From: Diphasiastrum complanatum
Lineage: Eukaryota > Streptophyta > Lycopodiopsida > Lycopodiales > Lycopodiaceae
Reading direction: 5' to 3'
NCBI GenBank assembly: GCA_029204225.1
Contig: CM055092.1
Span: forward strand, 14,000,059-14,064,058
DNA: 64,000 nucleotides
Made by a program: the position numbers and the translations under genes. Positions 10,902-21,525 of this stretch are shown in pieces; positions within the stretch are counted from its first letter, which is position 1; each line of letters begins with the position of its first letter. Below the pieces are notes generated by a model that was given only the letters and a program-made list of their open reading frames with translations, made no database searches and was not told the origin of the DNA.

Positions 10902-11720
10902 TCATAACCATGGACGTCCTAAGAGAACTCGGTTGACATTTGGTGCTTCTGGTAAGTCCATCACGACAAAAGTAATGAAGAACTGTACTCCTGTAATCCT
11001 GACAGGTATATCTTCCACCATTCCTCGTGGACGAACCGTCGATTGATTAGCTAGCTTAATAGAAAAAGTAGCAGGCTTAATCTTCGGAAGGCGCCATTTT
11101 GTACATAGCTTTGTAGAAATCAGGTTAACTCCTAAACCGCCGTCTATCACGGCTACTTCTTTAGAAAATTGTCTATGTTGTATTGGCAGAGTGATATTCT
11201 TTTGTTCACTTTCCCAAGCTGCTCCAACATGTAGTACATCGTTAGATTCTTCATATCTAGCACAAAAGAGCGGCTCCTGATGGTCTCCAGATTCTTCTTG
11301 AGCTAACTTTTGTGCTAAGACTTCTTTTACTTTTGGCACCAACTTTAGGAGCTCTCCCAATGAAATATTGATCTTTCTAGACAAAATATTCATGACTAAT
11401 TCTGTATGTGGTGCTTCCAGTTCCGTCATCTTGAAGGGGTCTTTGTGATGATGTAATTGATCATTCATATCCGTACGTAAATTTCTTGGAGGCTTCAATG
11501 GTGAAGACCGAACTTCAGCTATTACTTTAGCATCTTCAAGTTCCTCTTCTTCTTGCAGATGCTTAATCCACTGTCTCATATCCTGATATCTTCGTTTTTC
11601 TACATTAAGATTTGGATAAACTTCCGATGCTATTGGTGTATCGTTCAATGGTATAGAATCAGCAGGTACTGAATCCACTACTGGTTCTTTTTGCTTTTGT
11701 GCTCTGGTGACCACCATCAA
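10902..11720 (-). pseudogene. Ty3 protease region
   Basis: A 272-codon frame with a retropepsin-like core: VAVIDGGLGVNLIST, where D-G-G stands in place of the usual D-S/T-G, then VNRVLLGRPWL, the conserved C-terminal flap-side block. The sister copy at 62980 reads VIDSGSGVNLIST, so Ser to Gly is a change in this copy. The N-terminal half (DQLHHHKDPFKMTELEAPHTE) is family-specific. The frame itself is intact, but the altered active site and the decayed neighbours argue against function. Confidence 0.75.
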
Positions 11721-11736
11721 GGGTGCACCTGGTTTA

Positions 11737-12620
11737 TTATGAGCTACCGAGATTTACAGGTGCTGTAGCTGGTGGTGGCTTCGGTCTTGCTGGACAGTCT
11801 TTATAGCAATGCCCATATCCACAATCATGACAGAATGGTACAAATTTTTCTTTATTTGGGCATTTTGCAACTCTGTGATTTTCTCCACATGCAAAGCATC
11901 CAAGTGGTGCTCTGGCCCTATTTTTCAAGGCCTGTTGTTGAGTGGCAGCATAAATGGCATACTGTTCTGAAGATCCACCTTCTTGATCATTACTATAGCT
12001 CCATTGCTCAGCACTTTCGTAAGGTTCTGGTTCCATCAAATTGGCAGGAGGAGCGGAGTGCTTTGGTGGGGCAGGCAAGGCTAGATACTCCAGGTATCCA
12101 AGAGTAGATTGTCGTAGTCTTGCTGTTGGATTGCCTCCATACTGTGGATCTCAATATCCCATCTGGACATACCATTGCTGAATCATCCGAGAATTGAAGT
12201 TGCAAAAGGCAGTCTCATGGTCAGGTGAATTACACAGATGGCAAACACTGATTTCCATTCATTTTTTCAATTGAGGACACTCATTCACTGTGTGAGTTCC
12301 TGTACAAATAGAACACCAGACATTTTCCCTGGTAGAAAAAGTCTTTGCAAACTTCTCAGGTTCCTTGTTCGCTTCTTTGTGGAAATTTTCCAATGCTTTG
12401 ATCTTCTCATCAAATTGCAACTGCAATTTTTCCATCTATTTCTGCTGGGTCTTCCCAAGTTTTTCGAACTCATTGAGCATCATTTCTGCAGTAGCATTGG
12501 CATTTGTTGATGCAATAGTGGTGGATGTTGTAGTAGTCTGCCCTGCTGTATAAGGCAACATACTGACATTCGGCTCATCATCTGAATCTTCATCCTCTAG
12601 TTCATTATGTACTCACAAGT
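11737..12620 (-). pseudogene. Gag-like region with four zinc knuckles
   Basis: One frame with three stops (TAG or TGA, mostly at CAG- or CGA-like positions) encodes four Cys-His knuckles: CSICTGTHTVNEC, CHLCNSPDHETAFC, CFACGENHRVAKC and CHDCGYGHCYKDC. The second is a standard CX2CX4HX4C. The other three have CX2CX3HX4C spacing. Knuckles 1-2 lie at about 12195-12335 and 3-4 at about 11800-11895. A coiled region (EFEKLGKTQQK, MEKLQLQFDEKIKALENF) precedes them. No typical capsid domain was found upstream, so the gag may be truncated near 12620. Confidence 0.7.
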
Positions 12621-12640
12621 TCGGTTGAACTCATATACTC

Positions 12641-13372
12641 GTTAGGTTGTAAAAGTCTTGAAATTGTTTATTATGGAAGTGGGAATAGCCATTTTTTCAT
12701 TTTCGATTTTACTCATTTATTAACTAATATTAATATAAGACAATATTGGACATAAAATTAGAGGCATGCTATGGATAGGAAGACAGGATGTGAGAAATTA
12801 GCTTTTAGTTACATTTTGACTGAAAACTCCATACTTGTCTAGTGATTTCAAAAACTTTGCCACTTAATCTAGTGATTTTGCCTTGATTTCCAAATGTGCG
12901 GCCTTCTTGAACTTTTTCTATACATATCACCACTTTAATCCAAAATCCATCTTGACCTAAATCATTACTAAGTCATTAGATGTGATCCTACTCAAATATA
13001 ACTCATCACTATTATTCTTCTATTCTATCAAACTTGGATAGTGACTTGACCATCTAACATGGCCCAAGCCTTATCATACATTAAATAACAGAAAACATGG
13101 AGAACTTTGCCACTTAATCTAGTGATGACATTGAATGTGTTAGACCAGTTTTGGTTTCATGCAGGGATGTCAATAAAATGTAGTCTACTGAATTCTTATC
13201 TAGTGGATGGTTCATGTGCAAAATTTGAGGAATTTTTGTCTTTTTATTTTTGTGTTAGGGGCTATTTTGTGATTCGTATTATAGTAGTCATTTGTGCTCC
13301 GCAAAAGACCTAAAGCTTATCATTCATAGATGTTGTAACCGTGTTTATATTTTGGATATAAGCTACATGGCT
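12641..13372. other. Intergenic, no gene recognised
   Basis: AT-rich sequence between the Ty3 element and the plus-strand gene remnant. A 21-base phrase (ACTTTGCCACTTAATCTAGTG) occurs at about 12854 and again at about 13104, indicating a local duplication. No termini or coding signal. Confidence 0.5.
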
Positions 13373-15713
13373 TCAGGGAAAGACTTTGTTGTTTAATGCC
13401 ATTGTATTGGAGAGAAATCTTTTGAGCTTACAAACTTTGGTGGTCGTGTCGCATTGGATACAACAATCTTGGCAAAATGCATGGATTGTCCATGCACAAA
13501 AATCGAGTTGTTTGCAATGGTGGCCACTCAAGGCACTCCAGATGACCTGATTCAAGAAAATAGTGACTGAGAGCAAAAAAAGAACTATGGGAAAGGGTGT
13601 AGAGAGTAGTTTACTACAATTAAAAAGATTGTGTGTATATGATTTCTTCCACGAAAGTAAATTTCCAGGACAGTGTGAAGATATTGATAAACATTGCTTG
13701 GTGTTCAAAATGTCCACAACGGCACCAACATCTGGTGTTGATCTAGTGAACAGAATGGTGCAAACTAGAGATGGCGACTTGAAAAGGTCATGGGTTTGCT
13801 TTGACCATGTTAGGCAAGTTTGGACAACTATGGGAGCACATGTTATTGTACCTAGGTGTTGAATCTTTTTTTTTTTCTCCACAATCACAGAATTGTTTTT
13901 CAAGAGCAATTCATAGAACTTCATTATTTGTAGAATCATTACACATTTACAATATTTTATTTGACAGCTTTTTTATGAAACAGTGTGCAAGACCTCATGA
14001 CAATTGCCACTTGTGAGATGAAAGAAGAGGACATTGAGGCACAGGCTCTATTTTGGAATATAGTAAATAAGGTGGTAACAAAAAAGGGCTTCAAAGAGCC
14101 AGACTTTCATGGCTTCATGGCAGATGAAGCAAAAGCAAATTGGAGAGCCATTTGCACAGTGTATAATGGGAGACCAAAGAACGTGATGCATGGTCGGGAG
14201 TGATCATGTCTTTTCCACTGGGAGCAAAGTCTTCAAATACACACAACTCAATATGTATTCAAGCGACATCAAGATGAACACAAAGACATTTGTTGCAAGT
14301 GGAAAAATGTATTGACGTTAGATGAAGCTTTAGGTTTATAAGGGCATGGTGGGCCAGTGGAAAGATGGCTAATGGTGGCAACGGATTGTTGGTTGAGTTG
14401 GTGGAATGTGCGCTACACACATTGGAGAAATTTGTTGGTTGGGGTAAGACTTCTTTCTAGCTACTTTTAAAATATAGAACTCAACATTAAATTGATCACA
14501 TTCTTCACATCATATTGTGTATGTGCCCTTACTTCTGAATGTTTTTATACATCACTGATATCAATGAAGTGGCCAATACAACCCAAACCAATATGGCAGA
14601 GGCAAAGCATGCAAGCTGGTTGGCAGGTGAAGGTAATAAAACACAAATCAGCCTGTATGACGCAGCAGTCACTGATCTTGCAAATGCATTGCTGCAAAGC
14701 ACAAAACAACATGCTTTCATACAAGGAAGACATATGGAAGTGGCCCCTAGCTTGGAGGCACTCATTGATAGAGCCACTTGTAGAACCAATGCCACACCCT
14801 GTCCTTTGATGACAGGCAAGGTTGTATCAGACACAGTGGGAAGCACACCAATGTACAATAATTTCGGATCTCAAAGCGATCGAATCACTGGTCGAAGAAA
14901 AAAGAATCCAACAATTGTTGTTGATGTTGAAGCAAACAGCTTACATAGGCCAAAATTTGTAAATATCAATCAACCTAGAAAACATGGTGGTAGATATATT
15001 AATTTCTCCAATGTGGTCAATGTAGAAACAAAACATGATAATCAAACACATGCTGACCATATTGATAGAGCAATATCTAGTGTTGTCACAGAGACCGATA
15101 TTCATGATACCATCTGGGCAATTTGTCGAACCAAGCCAGGCAGTAAGGTCACTTGTATGGGATGGCTTGGATCTGGATTGGGCAAGTGTAAAAAATAGAT
15201 CAAGAATAGCTCAAAGGGAGTTCATGTCCCTTGTTTTTTGGGAATGTAGCAATGGACAGGTGGAAATAGAAAACAATTCATGTATTCTGTAATGACAATG
15301 TGGACCATACGTGGACACCATGCACATCAATTGTGTGTGGAAGTCCTAAAATACCCACGATATGGTCTATACAGAAGGGAACTAGCTTACAACCTGAGGA
15401 GCAAGAGATGTTACAAAGAGCTGGATTTGTTCTTCCTCATGCTCAAGGACTTGATGTTCCAAAAAATAGAATTCCAACTAATGAGGGAGAGGATGTTCTT
15501 GAGAGTAGCCAGAGAAGGACTCGTGTATGTACAGGGATATCAAATTTGGCCCTCCAGAAAATAGATTTGGCCTTGAGTCTATCAGCCAAAGTTCTATCAG
15601 TCACCATAATTGAACAGGCTAAGCACGAGATTTTTGAAATAGAAACAAAGAATTCAATCCACAGAGCTGAAGCCTATGACGTGAGCATATCTGCACTCCT
15701 CTTACACATGTGA
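13373..15713 (+). pseudogene. Decayed multi-exon gene of transposon character, family not identified
   Basis: Protein-like plus-strand segments occur in order: about 13420-13555 (GGRVALDTTILAKCMDC, MVATQGTPDDL), 13563-13862 (SWVCFDHVRQVWTTMGAHV), 13985-14335 (GFMADEAKANWRAICTVYNG, then SCLFHWEQSLQ after a TGA where CGA is expected), about 14340-14440 (DCWLSWWNVRYTHW ending at a GTAAGA donor), 14539-15198 (AEAKHASWLAGEG, YDAAVTDLANALLQSTKQHA) and 15300-15713 (TSIVCGSPKIPTIW, VPKNRIPTNEGEDVLESSQ). Possible introns lie at 13860-13985 and 14441-14565. The arrangement resembles a large transposase-like or host protein seen repeatedly in plant genomes, but I cannot name it. Stops and shifts show it is broken. 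Confidence 0.45.
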
Positions 15714-16103
15714 AAATTTTTAGTGGTGACAAAGGACTGAAAAATCTTACCTTCTTGCATGCAAGCACATGTACTACATTCTCTTACGTGTGCTTGGGCT
15801 AGACATGAATCACAATATGTGTATTCATCAAGCTCAGTTTGAAAAAAAAGGACTTACTGCACATGCTTTCTTGCAAACGTAGCTTCGCATGTAGTTGAGC
15901 TAAGTGTTGAGTAAAAAGATATTTGTGTTGGGTTATTTTAGATAGTTTCATGACATCAAGACATTGTTATATGATATAGTTATTTTTGTTAACAATATGG
16001 ATTTAAGAGTCTTGGTTCTATTTTGTGATATATTCCCATTTATTTGACAAAGTCAAAGCCAAAATTGCACATTAATAATGATTTTTATCAAATGATATAC
16101 CTG

Positions 16104-16142
<39 letters not shown>

Positions 16143-16239
16143 GAAACATATTCAAAATGAAAATAAAATAATGAAACAAGCATCACAACATAAGAAAATG
16201 TCATGAGGGATTATTTTTTCACTTTATGATATTCTCTAA
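15714..16239. other. Intergenic with TA microsatellite
   Basis: No gene seen. A (TA)n run of about 31 bp lies at 16106-16136. The rest is AT-rich. Confidence 0.6.
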
Positions 16240-16700
16240 AGAAATCTCCACCTCACAAGCTCGCTCACAATTTTGATAAAGCTCGCTCAGCAAAGCTCAC
16301 TCGAACTTCACACTCCTCTTTGGCTAGAAACAGAAAAGCTAGTCTTCCACATTTATAGGAATATTCTCTATAAAATAGGATCTAATGAAATCTTCATATC
16401 TTATCATCTAGAAGCTTATCCACACGTGTGAATGGCATCTTGACATGTGTCAGTAAAAACTCATTCACATGGAAGTCCAATCTATTTATATAAAGTTTGA
16501 CCAATTTGACCAATTTCAAGATTTTGTTCAAAGGTCAATTTCACACTTGCGTAGATCTAGCTAAAATCAATCTAACTTTATAAAAGTGAGTTATGTACAT
16601 TTTTTCACACGTGGGAACAGACTCCACACGTGTGAGATCCTATCAAGATCAAAATATCTTAAGATCTACAAAGTACATCAAGTTGGAAGTGGTATTTTTA
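16240..16700. repeat. Family B-like LTR fragment
   Basis: Two exact CACACGTGTG palindromes (16421-16430, 16625-16634) occur, together with the phrase TTCACACGTGGGAACAG followed by CTCCACAC. The same phrase is found in the B2 LTRs near 38790 and 43645. Termini were not found, so this is probably an old solo LTR or LTR scrap. Confidence 0.5.
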
Positions 16701-16714
16701 ACAAAAAGGCCCAT

Positions 16715-16970
16715 TCTCCCACCCTGGCATGAAAATCACTCCAAGGCACGACTAGGGTAGCTTTGACCTGGTCAAAGCTACATTGGTTGCGCGTTGGCAT
16801 GATTTTCTCGCCAGGGCACAATCAAGGGACCTTTCACCATGTCAATCAAACCTATGTCGCGCCCTGGCATGAAAATGACGCCATGGCACGGCCAGGACAG
16901 CTTTGACTAGGTCAAAGTGGCCTGGGTCGCACCTTGGCATGATTTTCATGCCAGGGTGTGATTCTGGTCC
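16715..16970. repeat. Palindromic repeat cluster
   Basis: A perfect 19-bp inverted repeat (16720-16738 and 16940-16958) brackets two further near-copies of the same phrase (CCCTGGCATGAAAAT). Between them is a 10-bp-arm palindrome, AGCTTTGACC T GGTCAAAGCT (about 16761-16781), with a weaker second copy near 16900. Two roughly 130-bp half-units can be aligned. It is more GC-rich than its surroundings and contains no gene. Confidence 0.75.
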
Positions 16971-17110
16971 ATTTTCATCAAACATAAAAATATTATATCC
17001 TAAAAAATCCGGGAGAGCCGACAAGAATAATAACATTAAATAATTACAATAGATAACTAGGAGAGCCAACAATAAACAAATGATGATGTCTTTATTCACA
17101 TGGGGTCCAT

Positions 17111-18584
17111 TCAAGAGCGGTACATTTTTTCCAGAGAAGACTTCAGATTCTCTGATCGCTTTGTTGATGACGATACTGGTTTTAACATATCTGATGCTAA
17201 TTTTGGAGCATCACTCTCATTCTTATAAGAGCCAATTAAACCCGAGAGAATCAGGCAGGTCTCGAATCCAGGACAAAAATCATTCAAAATGGCTTTTCGG
17301 AGGACACAGTAAGCCTTTGGCGCTGATGGAGATAGCTCTACCTCTCCAATGTGCTTAGAGAGTGCTTTGCATTTTTTAGAAGTTCCGTTGGTCTATTTGG
17401 ACTATACTTGTTGCTGAAGCCGAAAATAAAGTTGTTGGGCAATCTCCCAACGTAGTGGGCTAGAGACTTATCCAGAGTTGCTACTTCAACTTTCTTCTGA
17501 ACGCCACCCCTTTTCATAGCATAGTCATCAATCTCCACTACATCCTGCATTTGGTTCAAATTAACTCAAAATGATATATGGAAGACAATCAAACATAACG
17601 AAAACACACAAGTTGAATTGTTGGGTCAAACTTGCCTCGGTCCCTTCATCAAGGGCTTCGGTTTGCACAAGCTCAATTCCTTTGCCTTTGTACTCCGCAT
17701 CGGTGTTTTTCCCGTCGAGTATCTTGAATGGCCTTGTTTGAACTGGTGGTGGTTGAAGCGTCTTCAATTGGAGAAGTACTCTTGCGAGTGTTTGCTCGGT
17801 GGTGTCTGTGTCATGGTCGATCAGCTGCTCATACGTGTCATCGGGCTATGTGTGGTCGAATGTAGAACTGCCATTCTGCAAATTTACTAATGCTGCCAAC
17901 ATCTCATCTTCTCGCAAGCCAAGAATATGTTGCAAATCATGCATGAACACATACTCTTGCCCATCAATGATGATTGGAGCAAGGCCATGGATACAAAGCA
18001 CCACATCATTGGACTCATCTATATCCATTGGCTCTGTTGATGTGGATGCACCTCCTGCCACTTGTGCTACCAAGACAATTTCCTGTTCTGGGGATAAATC
18101 TTCCTCTTCACCCGGGTTGTCCATCTCGTTCATCTGCATACTAGGATTCTCTTCATTGTGGGCCACATTCACTGGAAACTCATTAAGCAAAAAAAATAAC
18201 AGTAATTTCACCGGATAGAAACTTCCTTCCTACACTTTCCAGATCAAAAGTTTTCAGCTGATCCTTAGTCAGCTCCAAGAAATGATCGTTACCCAAGTGA
18301 CTGATAATTCTGTTGAGACGAGCGATAAAGGGTCTATCTCCTTTCCATATATAACTAAACAAGTTATATGAGATCCACATGATAGTTGAGCCAGAAATTT
18401 GTACGGCATAAGGCTTCAAAGTTTCATCTATATACTCACTCACATACGTGAATGCATCCGCATTAGCCCGTAGAGTGGCAAGCGTATCTATTATACCGGT
18501 GAACATACAATAACTACAATCTAACTGATTTAAAAATTGTGTGTGGGCTACCACATTGGCCAGCTCTATTTTAGAGGACGACAT
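17111..18584 (-). pseudogene. Unrecognised gene 1, nearly intact, with a candidate GC-AG intron
   Basis: ATG at 18584 (MSSSKIELANVV) lies about 130 nt downstream of a TATA box. Segments in order: about 120 residues (LNQLDCSYCMFTGIIDTLA, YNLFSYIWKGDRPFIARL); a one-base shift in a T8 run at about 18190; an acidic stretch (MDNPGEEEDLSPEQEIVL); IIIDGQEYVFMHDLQHILGL; one in-frame TAG at about 17844; then about 70 residues. A candidate intron follows at about 17543-17632 with donor GCAAGT and acceptor TGCAG, keeping phase (DEGTE to DVVEID). A one-base shift in an A6 run at about 17370 leads to a final frame ending at TGA 17111 (GEVELSPSAPKAYC, NDFCPGFETCLILSGLIGS). Total is about 450 residues. The two homopolymer shifts may be sequencing errors. 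Alternatively the first shift is a 40-nt intron, which is short for a plant. Function unknown. Confidence 0.5.
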
Positions 18585-18712
18585 TGTGATGCAAGGATGA
18601 ATGCTAATCTTCCAGCAAATTACCAGTCTATTTGCACGAGACAAGTTAAACTACGAGGGCAGAAATTTCAGTAGAGCAGGAGTAGAAGTGACAACAGAAT
18701 GAGAACCCACAC

Positions 18713-18725
18713 CCTTATATAGAGG
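18713..18725 (-). promoter_or_regulatory. TATA box of unrecognised gene 1
   Basis: The minus strand reads CTCTATATAAGGG, a strong plant TATA box. The ATG at 18584 is about 130 nt downstream, leaving room for a 5' untranslated region of roughly 100 nt. A similar box precedes the neighbouring gene 2. Confidence 0.6.
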
Positions 18726-18858
18726 GATGTGTTTCCAAAAATAGATACTATTATATAACAAAATAAAGCAATTTCTATTTATAACAACAATCCAATTAGT
18801 CAATAATATTTATCACAGAGGAATATTCGAAGCACAATCTATCATTTTTAAATTCCTT

Positions 18859-19641
18859 CTATTCCATCTCATCAGTTTTTGTTGCTTCTCTAGCATTGTT
18901 TTCCAAAACATTGGATGTTGGTGGCCTCGACATCCATCGCTTTCCAACTCAGACTTTGGACATCCTCCATTCTTGATGCCTTGCTTTAGCATTAGAGGAT
19001 TGCCATGTGATCTTTCTAACTGAATTTGAATTGGAGATCATTGAACTCAACTCTCTAGTTGTGTTTTTTAAGTGTTCTCTGCCCAAAACTCCTCTGTAAA
19101 TCCATTGGAATATCTCAATCAATGCGTTACTAAGACCCTTTCCTCCGTCGTGTCGTGAATTTTTGAAATATGTAGCCTTTGCCTTGTAATGACTCTTCTC
19201 CATCCCTTGCGTATTCTAGATAGCTAATGATCCATAGGTTTTCATAAACCAAGGTCCATGAGCATAGAAGATGTGCTGTTCACATAAAGTTTTTATTACT
19301 TTATTTAAATTGTCATTCATACCCAAGGTATGAATGTTTGCCATATTTGCCAATGTCTCAGCTTGGATTCTTCGAGAATCTATCGCTTGACAATAAACAA
19401 GGAGTCCATTACCACCATCCCCAATGAACCTTAACAAACTATGTATGTTAGAAAATTTAGGAGGAGCATCTACCAGTGGATTGCGAGGGTATAAATCACC
19501 TCTTACCCATAGGTCAATATGTTTTTTGCCTTCTAATCTCCAACAATGCATCTCATACGAATTTAAGTTAACACCCCATGTAGCTTTGGTTGTCGCATAA
19601 TCCTTCTCTAATTTCACATGTAAGTAATACTTGGTTGTCAT
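18859..19641 (-). pseudogene. Unrecognised gene 2
   Basis: ATG at 19641 (MTTKYYLHVKLEKDY) begins a frame that stays protein-like to TAG 18859-18861, about 260 codons, with two internal stops: TAG at about 19213 and TGA at 18949-18951. Segments include TWGVNLNSYEMHCWRLEG, IHSLLRFIGDGGNGLLVYC, CEQHIFYAHGPWFMKTYG, and after the first stop GMEKSHYKAKATYFKNSRHD then GGKGLSNALIEIFQWIYRG. The K/H-rich YFKNSRHDGG stretch may be a conserved core. It lies directly upstream of gene 1 on the same strand with its own TATA box. No family recognised. A DNA-transposon or viral-like origin is possible. Confidence 0.45.
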
Positions 19642-19733
19642 GTTGAAGATGTCGAATTTCCCAAAAGAATCTATGTAGAACTTTACAATATACCTTAATC
19701 AAATGATGTCAATGTTCAATGTGAACTAAGGTA

Positions 19734-19748
19734 AACCCTTATATAAGT
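19734..19748 (-). promoter_or_regulatory. TATA box of unrecognised gene 2
   Basis: The minus strand contains CTTATATAAGGG about 100 nt upstream of the ATG at 19641. Sequence and spacing parallel the box of gene 1. It sits at the junction with the truncated copia C1, whose homology ends at about 19757. Confidence 0.5.
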
Positions 19749-19763
19749 TTAATTAGGCATATA

Positions 19764-20024
19764 CTAGTTTGCCATGCCTAGGGGCAACTCAGTGAGTGTC
19801 CCTGTTTGATTCTCCAATAGAGAATCAAATTCGATGTCCATCGCTGATTTCCACTGGTCAACATCAAGAGTGGAGATCGCCTCAGAAACGGTGTTTGGTT
19901 CCTGCACAAAGTAATAGGACGGATCATCCATAAACCTGGATGGAGGCTGTCTGGATCTGTTCAACCTTCTGGGTTGAACTTCAGTCCTCTGATGTGGATT
20001 GACTCGTTGAGATTTCTGACTCAT
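19764..20024 (-). pseudogene. Copia C1 start of reverse transcriptase
   Basis: QPPSRFMDDPSYYFVQEPNT and WKSAMDIEFDSLLENQTGTL correspond to the linker and the first motif of copia RT. Homology ends at about 19757. Confidence 0.75.
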
Positions 20025-20984
20025 TGTTTGAGTCAGCGTCGAGATTCTGCAGTTGATTCTCTAGATCAGAATTGACTGGTTGCTCAATCCCGGAGTCGGA
20101 TTTATCAGCAACTTTTCCTTTCTGGTCGATGAACTGGTCTTCCACAAAAATGACATCTCTACTGGTGAATGATTTCTCGGTATCCAAATTGTAGAGCTTG
20201 TATGCCTTGTGGTATGGGGAATAGCCCATAAAGATCAATTTTCTGCTCTTGTCATCTAGCTTTCTTCTTAGATTCTCAAGAAAAAGCGATACATCCAAAC
20301 ACTCAAATATGTTTGAGTGATGGTTTTGATCCTGTCCACACCTCATAAGGTGTCTTGCCATTCAGGGCTTTGGTGATGGATCGATTCCTTAAGTAGGAAG
20401 TTGTAGTAACAGCTTCTACCCAAAACTTCTTTGGAAGAGAGACATGGGCCATCATGCTTTTGGCACTTTCGATGAGTTTTCGGTTCTTCCACTCAGCTAC
20501 ACCATTGGACTGAGGTGAGTAGCTGGTTGTGTATTGTTGGAATATCCCATTGGCCTTGAAAAACTCCTTGAATTCTATGGAGATGTACTCTCCTCCATCT
20601 GTGTGTAGAGCCTTGATCTTCCTCTGGGTCTGGTTTTCTATAGAAGCCTTGAACTGCTTGAAGAACTTGAATGCTTTTGATTTTCATATACTAGGTTGCA
20701 GTCCTTCGAGAGAAGTTGTCGATGAAGGTTAGGAAATAGAGAGCTCCCCTTGTGGAAGCAGTCTGCATCGAGTCACAAATGTGGCTGTGTACGAGGTCAA
20801 GCAAGCCCTTGGATGTATGAACTGAGTTTGAACTAAAGGGACTTCTAGCATGCCTGCTGATAATATAGCTTTCACATGGAGAAGTTGGCTTGTTGACCAG
20901 AGGTAGGTCTTGTACTAGATTCTGAGATGACATTTGTTGAATACTATTGTAGTTAAGATGGCCAAGTCTGAAATGCCACAACAT
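19981..20984 (-). pseudogene. Copia C1 integrase
   Basis: The pre-integrase motif MLWHFRLGHLNYNSIQQM opens the region at 20984. The core keeps LHTDGGEYIS (second Asp) and SNGVAEWKNRK (Glu), but the first Asp position reads HSHICDSM where HSDICGPM is usual. The C-terminal block KLIFMGYSPYHKAYKLYNLD and SRDVIFVEDQ are clear. Several frame changes occur, including one between 20687 and 20493. Not functional. Confidence 0.85.
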
Positions 20985-21159
20985 ATCAGTTGATTCAGAA
21001 GTGGTTATGTAAAGAGCTTGACTGTTAGAAGAATAGCAATGGCTGAGTTTGTAAAGATAGCCGCTTCTTCTTCCATAGGTTAGAACCTTCTAGAATCTGT
21101 CAAGGATTGTGTAGCCTTCTGTGTCAAATTCGACCCTCCAATATGAATCGATGATTCTG

Positions 21160-21525
21160 CTAATTGAGAGCAGATTCAAACATTCTGAGGTCGAAGAATT
21201 TCTTTCTCAGATGGAACTTGGATGTAACATCTCTAATGTCGTAGAGAGTTGCTAGGATGTCCCATGCATCCTTAGTTGTCTGAACAACACGTATGTGGCT
21301 GATCTGAGTATCCTTGATGTTGAGGGTGATCTTGGAAAATGCTTTGCCATCTCTCAGTCTCCACTTGGTGATGATGGCTGCATCACCTTCTGCTTTGAGC
21401 TCTGTGTCATCAACGATGTCCCACAGTTCTTTGGCTAGAAGTATAACCTTCATCTTGAATTTCCAAAGATGGTAGTTATCTCCATCGAGTTTGTCAATGA
21501 GAGATGAACTGGATGATAGATCCAT
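21160..21525 (-). pseudogene. Copia C1 gag N-terminal part
   Basis: ATG at 21525 (MDLSSSSSLIDKLDGDNYHL) followed by WKFKMKVILLAKELWDIVDD and TTKDAWDILATLYDIRD, the UBN2-type gag typical of plant copia elements. The frame ends at 21160, well before the expected zinc knuckle. Adjacent sequence already belongs to the integrase side, so the rest of gag and the protease were deleted. Confidence 0.85.

Larger units (their letters stand above)
7330..12640 (-). mobile_element. Decayed Ty3-type LTR retrotransposon
   Basis: Reading the minus strand from 12640 down gives zinc-knuckle gag part, aspartic protease, a long Ser/Lys-rich spacer, reverse transcriptase, RNase H and integrase. Integrase after RNase H defines Ty3-type order. 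All domains are recognisable but broken by stops and frameshifts, so the copy cannot be autonomous. A second copy of the same family begins at about 62560 on the plus strand. Neither LTR could be delimited. Integrase ends at about 7345-7396. Confidence 0.85.

Noticed and set aside
13563-13862. 99-codon frame as an independent small gene
   Set aside because: It fits as one piece of the larger decayed gene at 13373-15713.
16106-16136. (TA)n run as a possible origin or terminus
   Set aside because: A plain microsatellite with no associated inverted repeats or gene.
17846-18211. Faint resemblance of IIIDGQEYVFMHDLQHILGL to KilA-N/BRO-type domains of large DNA viruses
   Set aside because: Too short and general to support a family call without a profile search; noted only as a search target.
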